Made by a program: the position numbers and the translations under genes
NCBI RefSeq assembly: GCF_031679605.1
Contig: NZ_CP117522.1
Location: 2,170,001-2,234,000, forward strand
Source of the DNA: Streptomyces luomodiensis
GTDB lineage: Bacteria > Actinomycetota > Actinomycetes > Streptomycetales > Streptomycetaceae
Length of the DNA: 64,000 nucleotides
Reading direction: 5' to 3'
In this document: positions 26,949 through 35,121 of the stretch, piece after piece
How positions within the stretch are numbered: the first letter of the stretch is position 1
Layout of the letters: each line of letters opens with the position of its first letter
The notes under the pieces: generated by a model
What the model was told of the DNA's origin: nothing
Seen by the model: only the letters and a program-made list of their open reading frames with translations
The model's database searches: none

Positions 26949-29445
26949 CCGAGGCGTCCTTGCGGATCACGGTCAGCGGCAGCAGCTTGTGGTCCCGGGT
27001 CGCGCGGACCTTCCGCAGGACCGCGCTGGCCTCCTCGATCTCCTCGCGCTCGTCCGTGGGGAGCTTGCTGAGCCGGTTGCGCATGGTGTCGGCGACTGTC
27101 GTGAAGGCGGTGATCTGGTCGGTGAGGTTGCGGACGACGAAGTCGTCGGCGTCCATGGCCTTGGCGGTCTCGCGGTCGGCCCGCAGGTCGTTGACGTGCT
27201 CCTCGATCGCGGGCAGGTAGGACGGGTCGGGGCGATAGAAGCCGCAGCCGGCGCACTGGAAGCGGATCGCGCAGGCTTTGCCGCCGGCCTTGACGTTGCT
27301 GGGCTCGCGGCAGTTGCCGAACGGGACGGCGACCGATTGCGCTTCGTAGTCGGTGGTGCTGGTGAACGGTGCTGGCCGTCCGGAACGGTCGATGGTGTGC
27401 TGCCGCATGGTCGTGATCGCTTCTCGTTTCCGCTTCAGGGACACCTGGTAGTACGACATCGTGGTGACGATCGACCGGTGGTCCATGAGCTCTTTGAGCA
27501 CGTCAACGGGGACACCGGCGTCGGCGTAACGCTGGGCATAGGCGTGCCGGAACGCGTAGAGGAAGATCAGCGAGCGGTCGAACGGCAGCCTGTTGCCGTG
27601 CTCGTCCAGTTCGTCGCTCAGCAGCACCGGGATGGCTGCGACCCAGTCCCGCATCGCGTTGGCCAGGTTGGACCCCATGTGCGCGATCCCGCTGCGGCCG
27701 GTGATCGACGGGAACAGGTACTTCTGGCTGCGGGAGGCAACCTCCAGCTCCCGTCGACGGGCCTGCCAGGTCCTGATCACCGCGGCGGTTTCGCGGGTGA
27801 TCGGCAGCTTGCGGCCGAAGCGGCGCTTCTTGACGTTGTCCCAGATCAGGGTGTCTTCGTCCCCGCGGGTCTCCAGGCACTTCAGCCGCAGGCTGGCGAC
27901 CTCGACGGGACGGCGACCGGTATCACGCAGGACCAAGTAGGCCGTCTGCATCATCAGCTCGACGTCGGCCGGCTCCATCTCGCCGTAGGGGAAGCCGGCT
28001 CCCATCAGGGCGAGGTGGGCATCGAGCTGGGCGATGACGGGCTCAGGGACGGCCCGGCCGGCAGCGTCCTCGCTCGTCTCCTCGGGCGGCAGGACCAGTG
28101 TCTTGTCCCGGTCGAAGCTGCCGGGCATGCCGGTCAGCATGTCCGTCTTGCGGCCGAAGTCGACGATCTCCATGAAGTAGCCGAACGACTGCTGGCGATG
28201 GTTCCGGCTGGCGAGTTCGTCATCGGTGGTGCGTCGGATGCGGCTCATCGCGGTGAAGACCGCCTGCATGTCGGCGAACCGCAGCTTCGTGTAGTCCTGG
28301 CCCCCGCCGGGCCGGGCATGCAGTGCATCGGAAGCGACGACGCAAGCAGCGAACACCTGCTTGAACTTGCCGCTGTCCAAGCTAACCGTGGTGGCCCATG
28401 TCTTGATCACTTCCCGGAGCCACGGCTGTCGGATGGCGGAAGCGTCGACCTGTCCCGGGCGGCTGCGGCGCCCGCCCAGCGCCGGGGACCGCAGATTCAT
28501 CCAGCCCAGATCCCAGGTGTCGGCATCGGTGGGCGTCAGGCCGCGGAACGACAGGGAGGCTCGGCGCAGACTTCGGACGGTCTCGCGGATCAAGGCCGCG
28601 AGGTTGTGGTGCTGGTAGATCCCTTCGATGAAGGACGCGACATCCACCGTCAGCAGGCTCGGGACGCCCTCCAGCCGACGGGTCAGATGGCGGGTGGCCA
28701 TCGGCTCGATGATGCCGCCGCGGGCATCCCGTTGCTGCAGTGCGTAGAGAAGCTCCCAGCGGACAGGCTCCTCCAGGTCCCGCAGGGTGAACTGGTGGGT
28801 GAGCAGACGGGTGGCCGCTTGCCGGGCCCATTGCTCGGGGTCACGGGTCGCACCCGCCCTCTTGTCACGGTCCCACCGCTGGACGTGCGTGCCGCAGAGT
28901 CCCGCGACCACTCGCTGGTTGAAGCAGCCCCGGACAATGCAGGTCGGCCTTGCTTCCAGCGGCTCCGCAGTGGTGACAGCCAGCCATTCCTCGACTGTGG
29001 TTTCTGGATCCGGGCGCCGGCGCCAACGCGAGTAGTGGGTGCGGCAAATCTTGCCGCTGTAGGCCGGCCGTTCGCATCTGCCGGAGGGCCCTTCCAGAGC
29101 GCATGGCTCGCGCTCGGATCCCCATTTCGTGCGGATCCGTCGGGGCCGCTGGTAGGTGGCGACGAACTCTTCCCGGCTCAGCGGGCTGATCCTGTGAGCA
29201 TCCAGGCAGTGCCGGCAGAGCAGGTTGCGGGAGGGCATCACGGTCCAGCACGAGGTAGTGGCGCACTTCGAGGCCGAGGTGCGCGGGTTGTCCACGTCGC
29301 CGTCGAAGAACCATGCCTGCTGGGACCACTCGCCCGGCCGCCAGAGAGGATCGACCTGCTCCTGCAGCCAGCTCGTCCAGGCCGCCAGGTCGAGGGGAAC
29401 GACGTCGGAGTGCGGCTCCGCTGTGATCGGGGCGGGACTGGTCAC
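26938..29445 (-). CDS. tnpB: TnpB-like large tyrosine recombinase
   Basis: A protein of 835 residues, about 200 longer than Tn554 TnpB. The N-terminal 250 residues have Cys pairs (LLCRHCLDAH and others) likely to bind zinc. The tyrosine-recombinase core lies after residue 500, with Arg in RDTGRRPVEVASL, box II in LYAFRHAYAQRYADAG, His in LMDHRS and Tyr in TTMSYYQVS. The usual His of HxxR is a Tyr (YAFR), a deviation. A zinc-knuckle-like CAIRFQCAGCGFYRPD and a helical tail follow. It overlaps tnpA by 4 bp. Confidence 0.87.
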   Translation of the reverse strand: MTSPAPITAEPHSDVVPLDLAAWTSWLQEQVDPLWRPGEWSQQAWFFDGDVDNPRTSASKCATTSCWTVMPSRNLLCRHCLDAHRISPLSREEFVATYQRPRRIRTKWGSEREPCALEGPSGRCERPAYSGKICRTHYSRWRRRPDPETTVEEWLAVTTAEPLEARPTCIVRGCFNQRVVAGLCGTHVQRWDRDKRAGATRDPEQWARQAATRLLTHQFTLRDLEEPVRWELLYALQQRDARGGIIEPMATRHLTRRLEGVPSLLTVDVASFIEGIYQHHNLAALIRETVRSLRRASLSFRGLTPTDADTWDLGWMNLRSPALGGRRSRPGQVDASAIRQPWLREVIKTWATTVSLDSGKFKQVFAACVVASDALHARPGGGQDYTKLRFADMQAVFTAMSRIRRTTDDELASRNHRQQSFGYFMEIVDFGRKTDMLTGMPGSFDRDKTLVLPPEETSEDAAGRAVPEPVIAQLDAHLALMGAGFPYGEMEPADVELMMQTAYLVLRDTGRRPVEVASLRLKCLETRGDEDTLIWDNVKKRRFGRKLPITRETAAVIRTWQARRRELEVASRSQKYLFPSITGRSGIAHMGSNLANAMRDWVAAIPVLLSDELDEHGNRLPFDRSLIFLYAFRHAYAQRYADAGVPVDVLKELMDHRSIVTTMSYYQVSLKRKREAITTMRQHTIDRSGRPAPFTSTTDYEAQSVAVPFGNCREPSNVKAGGKACAIRFQCAGCGFYRPDPSYLPAIEEHVNDLRADRETAKAMDADDFVVRNLTDQITAFTTVADTMRNRLSKLPTDEREEIEEASAVLRKVRATRDHKLLPLTVIRKDASDAC

Positions 29446-30587
29446 GAGCGCCTCCCTGCTGCCACCAGCTCGACTGCCGCCCGCTTGTCCGCGTCACTGG
29501 CGTGCAGGTAGGGCGTCAGCGAGGACCGGGAGACGTGCCCCATCAGGTCCTGGACCACGTCCTCGTCGACGCCAGCGCGGACCCAGGCCGTGGCCGCCCC
29601 GTGCCGCAGCATGTGCGGACGTGCGGTGAGCTGGGTCTTCTTCGCCAGCCGGTCGAAGAGCTCCTTCGCCGTGCCGTAGCGCATCGGTCGCCCGAGCGGG
29701 GCGTGGAAGAGGTTCACGAAGACCATGTCACAGCCGGCCGCTTCGGGGACCTCGTCCCGTTCGAGCTGGTAGTCCGCATAGAGCCCGGCGAGGTCCTCGG
29801 TGACCGGGATGACCCTGGCGAAGCGGGACTTGGCCAAGGCTCCGTTGGCGTTGCTCGCCCGCCGCCGGACGTGAATGTGCGGGCCTTCGACCCGGCAGCC
29901 GAGCATCCGTGAGTCGCTGAGCAGGTGCATGTCCTGACGGCGTAGTCCCAGGGCCTCGCTGATCCGCTCTCCCGTGCAGCCCAGCAGGGCGATCAGGAAC
30001 CGGTCGCGGGCCCGCGTGGCGACCTGGAACAGCTGGTCAGCCTCCTCCGGGGGCAGATACTCCACGGCCTCTTCGGACGGCTCCGGCAGCTTGAGGATCT
30101 TCGTCCTCACTGTGCGGAACTGGCCGTCCTCGCCCGCATCCTTGCCCGGCGGAAGCCAGCTCAGGTACTTCGTTTCCGACAGCCGGCCAACAAGCTCCGC
30201 GTCCACCCACTCGTTGCGCGAGCAGAACCGCAAGAACTCGCAGACCCCGGTCATCACCGCGTTCGCGGACTTCTCCATCCGGAAGCGCGGCGGGGACGAT
30301 AGCCGCGGGCTGCGTGGCGGTAGCGGCTCGTCCACCAGCCAGCGCAGGAACCGGGCCAGGTCGAGCAGTGTGATCGACTTCCAGTCGAGGCCGCGTTCGG
30401 AGCACCAGGTCAGCAGCAGTGCGGAACGGATGCCGTACGCCTTCTCGGTGTTGAACGACCGACCCATGTCCCGCAACGAAGCCAGGAACAGGCAGGACTC
30501 ATGGTGAAGCCGGTACGACTCATCGACCACGACCCACAGCGGGCGCCCATCGACCGGGGACTCGGCGCATGCAGCACGGAACTTCAT
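29442..30587 (-). CDS. tnpA: TnpA-like tyrosine recombinase
   Basis: A protein of 381 residues, close to Tn554 TnpA in size. A SAM-like core-binding domain (SFNTEKAYGIRSALLLTWCSERGLDW) precedes the catalytic domain with R208 (CTGERISEAL), H325-x-x-R328 (HMLRHGAATAW), H351 (LMGHVSRSS) and Y360 (TPYLHAS). All catalytic residues are present. It is the first gene of the three-gene operon and lies 116 bp from the right end, where the promoter must be. Confidence 0.9.
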   Translation of the reverse strand: MKFRAACAESPVDGRPLWVVVDESYRLHHESCLFLASLRDMGRSFNTEKAYGIRSALLLTWCSERGLDWKSITLLDLARFLRWLVDEPLPPRSPRLSSPPRFRMEKSANAVMTGVCEFLRFCSRNEWVDAELVGRLSETKYLSWLPPGKDAGEDGQFRTVRTKILKLPEPSEEAVEYLPPEEADQLFQVATRARDRFLIALLGCTGERISEALGLRRQDMHLLSDSRMLGCRVEGPHIHVRRRASNANGALAKSRFARVIPVTEDLAGLYADYQLERDEVPEAAGCDMVFVNLFHAPLGRPMRYGTAKELFDRLAKKTQLTARPHMLRHGAATAWVRAGVDEDVVQDLMGHVSRSSLTPYLHASDADKRAAVELVAAGRRS

Positions 30588-30703
30588 GACACCGATGACT
30601 GACCGTCAAGACGTGGCTCACAACCAGCAGATATCTCACAGTCACACGGACTGATGAGCCCATGTGCCTCACACAACAAGGGCCAGATCAGGACCGCAGA
30701 TAA

Positions 30704-30709
30704 CGCCGG
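30704..30709. repeat. Right 6-bp core (CGCCGG) flanking the Tn554-like element
   Basis: Identical to 25832-25837, directly after the element end CAGATAA. Confidence 0.85.
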
Positions 30710-31028
30710 AGAACACGGCGTCGCTGGAGACATGGATCAGACGGCTGCCGGACTTCGCCGCCGCCATCGCCAGACGGACAGGCCCCTCGGCTGTGACTGC
30801 CCAGTCCGCCCCGCCGCTTGAAACGTTGACGACGACACGAGGGTTGACCTCGGTCATGACCGCTTCCACACTTCCAGGATCCCGCAGGTCGAGGGCGTGC
30901 CACGGGACCTCTCGAGTGCTCCCAGGCCTGGTCGCGTAGGTCGCGGCCGTCGTGTGCCCGGCCACTGTCGCTTGCCGGACCAGTTCGGCACCTAAGAATC
31001 CGGAACCACCAACGATCAGAACTGTCAC
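30704..31028 (-). pseudogene. 5' half of RmlD-like reductase gene, split by transposon
   Basis: It encodes the Rossmann half of an extended SDR: VTVLIVGGSGFLGAELVRQA contains GGSGFLG, followed by VVVNVSSGGADWAV and LIHVSSDAVFSG, where the sequence meets the transposon. GTG at 31028 gives the natural start. Downstream codons up to 30669 are transposon sequence. Together with 25329-25837 it makes one protein of about 280 residues. Confidence 0.88.
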
Positions 31029-31213
31029 GACCCGACACCCTAGACCGGCCGTGCCGAGAGGACGCACCACAAAAGTTGAGCCAGAGCCGCGTCAAATGAA
31101 CAAAGCCCGTTGGCTACACCGGAACTTTGGGCGTTCGTGACGGGGTAGCGACGGTCAGGGTGAGGGACAAGCGAAGCACCACAGCGTCCTGCGAACAGTA
31201 CGACGTCGCAGCG

Positions 31214-31260
31214 CAATGGCCTTGCCCGCGACCGGTGTCCGGTCGCGGGCAAGGCCATTG
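31214..31260. terminator. Perfect 22-bp stem hairpin
   Basis: CAATGGCCTTGCCCGCGACC and two further G pair without mismatch with the right arm, around the 3-base loop TGT. It lies between two leftward genes (31276 stop and the reductase start), where it can end the transcript of the DUF317 cluster. Confidence 0.8.
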
Positions 31261-31275
31261 GGCTTGCTGACTAGG

Positions 31276-31773
31276 CTACCGGCGTCCGCCGCATCCGGCG
31301 TGTCCGCAGCCGCCGCAGGATCCGCCGTTGTTGCATGCGCAGGGGCACGGCGCCACTCGTCTGGGGCGCGGTGTGCCCTCTGCTGTGCGTTGGCGGGGCA
31401 TGGAAGGCGTGGCGGGGGTGGGGGTGGTGGGGCGGTCGGGGTTGGTGCGGTAGGCGGCGGTCTCCAGCAGGCGCAGCCGGGCGAGGTGGGGGCGTTGGTC
31501 GAGGCGGGTGAGGTAGTGCGGGAGGGCGGGGTCGGTCAGGCCGGCGGTGTGCCATCCGGCGGCTGTGATGATGTGTGAGGCGGCTTCGGCTTCGAGCCAC
31601 GCCGCGTGGTGGGGTGAGACGTGGCAGGCGTGTTGGTTGCAGATCTTTTCTGTTGCGGTGTGCAGGATGTCGGCGAACGGGGCTGGAGTGCTGGTGCGCT
31701 GGAGCAGGTGGTGGCTGCGGGTGAGGATCTGGTGGACGAGGGGGCGGTGGTCCTGTAGGCCGGGGGTCGACAT
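31276..31773 (-). CDS. Hypothetical protein with Cys/Gly-rich tail
   Basis: A product of 165 residues with ATG at 31773. The body is helical with several His/Cys (ICNQHACHVSPHHAAWLEAEAASHIITAAGWHT). The end is CPCACNNGGSCGGCGHAGCGG, seven Cys in about 20 residues, suited to metal binding. No family recognised. It is the last gene of the leftward DUF317 cluster and is followed by a strong hairpin. Confidence 0.65.
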   Translation of the reverse strand: MSTPGLQDHRPLVHQILTRSHHLLQRTSTPAPFADILHTATEKICNQHACHVSPHHAAWLEAEAASHIITAAGWHTAGLTDPALPHYLTRLDQRPHLARLRLLETAAYRTNPDRPTTPTPATPSMPRQRTAEGTPRPRRVAPCPCACNNGGSCGGCGHAGCGGRR

Positions 31774-31929
31774 CAGGGTTTTGCCTTTCGCGGAATTCTG
31801 GGGTTGCCGGGCGCTTTCGCGGGGCGCGCCGGGTGAGGGCCATGGGGGTGGCGGGGCCATGGGCAGGCGTGGGGGCCAATGTCGTGTGCCGTCGGGGCGG
31901 AGGGCGCCGGGTGGGGCCGTGAGGGGTGT

Positions 31930-32355
31930 TTAGACGGCCAGGAGGGCGGTCTGGTAGGCGTCGAGGACCAGGTCGAGTTGGTGCATCTGCTGCGCGTAGC
32001 GGGCTGCGTGGAGTTCGGTGGCGCGGCTGGAGTAGAGGACGGCTGTTGCGTCGGCGTGGGGCGGGCCTTGGTGGGTCAGGGCGTCGTTGAGGTGATCGCG
32101 GGCGCTGGTGGCGTAGCGGCGGAGTGTGGTGTGGATGTGGTCGGCTTCGCGGGCGGTGTCGCTCAGGAGCTGGGCAAGTGTTCCCAAGGCGGTGTGGGTG
32201 GCCTGGCGGTTGCGGCGCAGGGCGATGTAGCCGTCGTCGCCGAGGGTGGTGAGCAAGGTGGCTTCGCCGGGCCCTGCGAGGTTGGAGGGCGGTGGGCTGG
32301 TGTGAGGGGCGGAGGTTTTCGTGTTGCCGCGAAGGCGGCTGGTGGGGTTGTTCAT
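31930..32355 (-). CDS. Hypothetical helical protein
   Basis: A product of 141 residues with ATG at 32355. After a polar N terminus it is almost all helix (IALRRNRQATHTALGTLAQLLSDTAREADHIHTTLRRYATSARDHLNDAL and HAARYAQQMHQLDLVLDAYQTALLAV), with the size and heptad pattern of a small helical-bundle protein. No family recognised; it lies within the DUF317 cluster. Confidence 0.6.
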   Translation of the reverse strand: MNNPTSRLRGNTKTSAPHTSPPPSNLAGPGEATLLTTLGDDGYIALRRNRQATHTALGTLAQLLSDTAREADHIHTTLRRYATSARDHLNDALTHQGPPHADATAVLYSSRATELHAARYAQQMHQLDLVLDAYQTALLAV

Positions 32356-32391
32356 CGCCACGCGGGGGCCTTTCGGTGGTGCGGGGTGGGG

Positions 32392-32868
32392 TTATGGGGT
32401 CGGGCCGTAGGGACAGGTGGGGGTGTGGGCGTCGTCGTCGGCGAAGGTGTCGGGGTAGGTGGGCGGGATAGCGCCTCCGTCGACAGGCGCGGGGCCGGTG
32501 GTCAGGAAGGTGCCGAGGTCGGCGAGGTGGCGGATGTCGGCCAGGGGCACCTGGGCCTTGCAGATCAAACAGGGGCCGAGGAGTTCGAAGGGGTCGTCTT
32601 CGTGGAGGGGGTGGCGGGCGAGGAATTCGTAGCGGGTGCCGGTGGCCGGGCAGGTGGCGGTGGCCAGGAGGGGTTCGCCGGGGGTGGTGCGGCGCCGCAG
32701 CCAGTCCGGGGTGACGGTGATGTGGTGCGGGCTGAGGCTGAGTGTGCTGGCCAGGCGTACGGCGGTGCGGGCGAGGTCGGCACCCCGGTACGGGCCGAAC
32801 TCGCTGGTAGCGGCGCTGTGCTGAATGAATACGGCGGCGGCCTGAGCGGCTTCGGCGATGGACGTCAT
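32392..32868 (-). CDS. Hypothetical protein with CxxC motif
   Basis: A product of 158 residues with ATG at 32868. It opens MTSIAEAAQAAAVFIQHSAA and has PDWLRRRTTPGEPLLATATC, then GPCLICKAQVPLADIRHLADLGTFL and a final TPTCPYGP. CLIC, with nearby His/Cys, could form a zinc-binding site. A larger frame continues upstream to 34161, but that is antiphase to the DUF317 genes. No family recognised. Confidence 0.6.
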   Translation of the reverse strand: MTSIAEAAQAAAVFIQHSAATSEFGPYRGADLARTAVRLASTLSLSPHHITVTPDWLRRRTTPGEPLLATATCPATGTRYEFLARHPLHEDDPFELLGPCLICKAQVPLADIRHLADLGTFLTTGPAPVDGGAIPPTYPDTFADDDAHTPTCPYGPTP

Positions 32869-33056
32869 GACCTGTGCCTGCGGGTGTCCAGGTGCGTCTG
32901 GGGCTGGTTGTGCTGCATCGCGATGTGCTCCTTGTCTGCGGTGGTAGGGGCCCGGTACCGGTGCCGTCCCTGGGGTTGTGAGGCGGCACGGCACCGGCCG
33001 GGGAGTAGTACGGCGCCGTCGGGGGCGTGAGTGCGGGCGTTGGGGCCCTTGGGCGG

Positions 33057-33773
33057 TCAGGCGGGGTGGGGGATGGTGAGTGCGCCGGTGTCGGGGGCGG
33101 GTGGGGTGCGGCGTGGGACGGGGGTGGGGTCGGTGATGGCCCGGCAGAGGGCGGCGATCAGGTGGGTGGGGGTGTGGGGGCAGGCGAGGGCGAGCCACAG
33201 CGCGGTGGCGTCGGTTGCGCGGCGGGCAGCGCACAGCCAGTTCGCCGCGCCTCGGTGGCTTGTGTCCGGGAAGCGTGGGGTGACGACGACTGCCTGCTGG
33301 TGGGGCCCGTACCAGGCGGTTTCGCCGTTCCCGGGTCGGCGTGTCCATCCGGCTGCCGCCAGCGGGGCCGTCGCGGGTTCGGGTGAGGTGGCTGGCTGGA
33401 GGTAATGCGGGCCGGTGCCCGGGGCGGGGGTGTTGTCGGCGAGGGCGGCGGCAAAGGCGGCGATGAACTCGGGCGGGGTGTCCCGGCAGAACCACGCCGT
33501 CCAGGCCGTGCGTCCACCGTGCACCTGGCTGGCGGTGAACTCCCAGGTCATCAGCGGTTGCCCTGGGTGCCGTGGGTCGGCGTCTTCGGCGAGGTGGCGC
33601 GCCTGGCGCAGGCCGCCGGGGTCTGTGTAGTCGGTGTGGTCGGGTGTGTGTTCGGTATGCCATCCGGCGGCTTGCAGGACGTGAGCGGCGGCGGTGGTGG
33701 CGTCGGGGTCTGGGCCCGCGAGGTAGCGGGGCACGATCAGATACGGCTGCCTGCTTCGGGGGTGGTGTGTCAC
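33057..33773 (-). CDS. DUF317 domain protein A
   Basis: A product of 238 residues with a GTG start and GGAG upstream. It holds two DUF317-like units. The first has TWEFTASQVHGGRTAWTAWFCRDTPPEFIAAFAAALADN; the second has WLCAARRATDATALWLALACPHTPTHLIAALCRAITD. The W-x(n)-F-x-x-x-TP-x-x-(I/L)-(I/V)-AAF pattern is typical of this Streptomyces family, whose biochemical role is unknown. A paralog lies directly upstream. Confidence 0.8.
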   Translation of the reverse strand: MTHHPRSRQPYLIVPRYLAGPDPDATTAAAHVLQAAGWHTEHTPDHTDYTDPGGLRQARHLAEDADPRHPGQPLMTWEFTASQVHGGRTAWTAWFCRDTPPEFIAAFAAALADNTPAPGTGPHYLQPATSPEPATAPLAAAGWTRRPGNGETAWYGPHQQAVVVTPRFPDTSHRGAANWLCAARRATDATALWLALACPHTPTHLIAALCRAITDPTPVPRRTPPAPDTGALTIPHPA

Positions 33774-33863
33774 GGTTGGCTCCGCGTGTTCGGGGTTTGG
33801 CCGGGTGGGTGGGGTGCTGCCCCGGCCCGGGGTGTGCGGGGCGGCACCCTGTCTGCGGGGCGC

Positions 33864-34574
33864 TCAGCCGCGGTCGAGCAGGCGGTGGGTCTGGGGCGGG
33901 AGGGTGTGCTCGGTGTGCCACAGCAGCTGCGGGTATGCCAGGGCTGTGGCGAAGGCGGTGACTAGATGGGCCGGGGTGTCGGTGTGGAATTCGGCCCACC
34001 ACAGCGCCTCGCCGCCGTCGCTGGTCCGGACTTCGACCTGCCATGCCTCCTCGCGGGCCTGGTCCCGGGCGGGGCCCGGGCGCGGCGGGGTGTGGGTGAC
34101 CTCGGCGAGTAGATCCGGTGCCAGGGCACGGGCCCCGAATTCGCTGATGCTGTGCTGCCATCCGGCTTCGGTCAGGGGGCGCCAGACGGTGTCCGGGGGG
34201 CCGCTGTAGCGGAGGAAGGGCGGGCGGTCACCGCCCGTTTCGACGTCGGTGGCCAGCGCGGTGGTGAGGGCGGCGATGATCTCGGATGGGGTGCAATCGC
34301 TCATCGCCGCCCGCCACAGGGCCGGGGCGTCGCGGTGGGGGCGGGCCTCGATGTGCCACAGGCCGATGGGTTCGACCAGCTCGCAGTATTTCGGAATGAA
34401 CCCGATGTGCAGGCGGCCCTGGTCGCCGAAGGCGTGGTAATTGCCCCACTCGTCCGTCCGCTTGTGCCACTTAGGGCCGGTCAGCGGGGCGAAGACGGCG
34501 TCGGCGCACCCGTCGCTGGCGGCCAGATAGCGGGGGTGTACCGGAATACGGGCACCGGGGGTGGGGTGAGTCAT
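33864..34574 (-). CDS. DUF317 domain protein B
   Basis: A product of 236 residues with GGAAGGAG before ATG 34574. It has two DUF317-like units: LWHIEARPHRDAPALWRAAMSDCTPSEIIAALTTALAT and WQVEVRTSDGGEALWWAEFHTDTPAHLVTAFATALA. It is the first gene of the leftward cluster behind the operator-containing region at 34817-34981. Function unknown. Confidence 0.82.
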   Translation of the reverse strand: MTHPTPGARIPVHPRYLAASDGCADAVFAPLTGPKWHKRTDEWGNYHAFGDQGRLHIGFIPKYCELVEPIGLWHIEARPHRDAPALWRAAMSDCTPSEIIAALTTALATDVETGGDRPPFLRYSGPPDTVWRPLTEAGWQHSISEFGARALAPDLLAEVTHTPPRPGPARDQAREEAWQVEVRTSDGGEALWWAEFHTDTPAHLVTAFATALAYPQLLWHTEHTLPPQTHRLLDRG

Positions 34575-35121
34575 GATGCGGGCTCCTTCCTGTAGGAATA
34601 GAGAATTCGGGTGTGGTTCTTTGACACAGCACTGGCGCGGGCCGTGGCCGTGGCGGGCGCAGTCTGGGTGAACGCCTCGTGTGCCGCGTCTCGACGGGGT
34701 AGGTGTGTGCCCGGGGGTGCCGGATCGGCGGGCCGGAATTCGACTGCAAGTTGCACTTCGTTTTAGACAAAGGCGCCCTACGGTCGGATTCAATGGAGTG
34801 ATTCGGCAATTGGCTTCCCGGGTTTTCTGGGGAATGCGACCACCATAGCTCGACCTATGGAACTAGCAAGTCCGAAATGGGGGCTCTGAATTGCTGGAAT
34901 TCCGGGGGTTTCGCGACGGGAATGAAGGCTTATGGGTGGGCGTGCGACGCAATGCGTCGAGCATCGCCTGGTGTACGACGCTTCCCCCGGTCGATGGGAA
35001 CCGGCTGTGCGTGTTTCGGGTATGCGACCGAATCGTGGTTCCCGGGCCCCGGCCCGGTGCTGGGCCGGGGCGGCGGTGTGGGTGGGTTGCCTTGTGGCGC
35101 GTTGGCGTCGGCTGGTTGAGG
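34575..35121. other. Promoter region of the DUF317 cluster
   Basis: A stretch of 547 bp between the VWA gene stop and the DUF317 B start. It has lower GC than the surroundings and carries the conserved regulatory block described separately. No gene. Confidence 0.5.
34817..34981 (-). promoter_or_regulatory. Duplicated promoter/operator block 1
   Basis: Three conserved boxes recur in order at 38429-38591: ATAGCTCGAC at 34845-34854 inside a longer similar stretch, GAATTGCTGGAATTC at 34888-34902, and the palindrome CGACGCAATGCGTCG at 34945-34959. A half site GTACGACGC follows near 34973. Spacing between the second and third boxes is 57 bp at both loci. It lies upstream of DUF317 B on the minus strand and is a likely operator for a shared regulator. 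Confidence 0.75.

Larger units (their letters stand above)
25838..30703. mobile_element. Tn554-like transposon with tnpABC
   Basis: An element of 4866 bp with termini in inverted orientation: left TTATCTGGGGT, right in reverse complement TTATCTGCGGT. It is flanked by a 6-bp direct repeat CGCCGG. It carries three overlapping leftward genes in the Tn554 order: a 381-residue tyrosine recombinase, an 835-residue tyrosine recombinase and a 194-residue HTH/coiled-coil protein. Tn554-family elements are known to leave a 6-bp core at each junction, as here. No cargo gene is evident. Its boundaries are fixed by the reductase gene it interrupts. Confidence 0.88.

Noticed and set aside
26896..29511. 871-residue open frame on the plus strand
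   Set aside because: Antisense to the TnpB-like recombinase, which has clear catalytic motifs; the plus-strand product shows no family.
31271..32989. 572-residue minus-strand frame
   Set aside because: Pro/Arg/His low-complexity product; two smaller genes in other frames have better structure and starts.
32873..34161. Upstream extension of the 158-residue gene to 34161
   Set aside because: It overlaps both DUF317 genes out of phase and is Pro/Arg-rich; only the part after ATG 32868 is credible.
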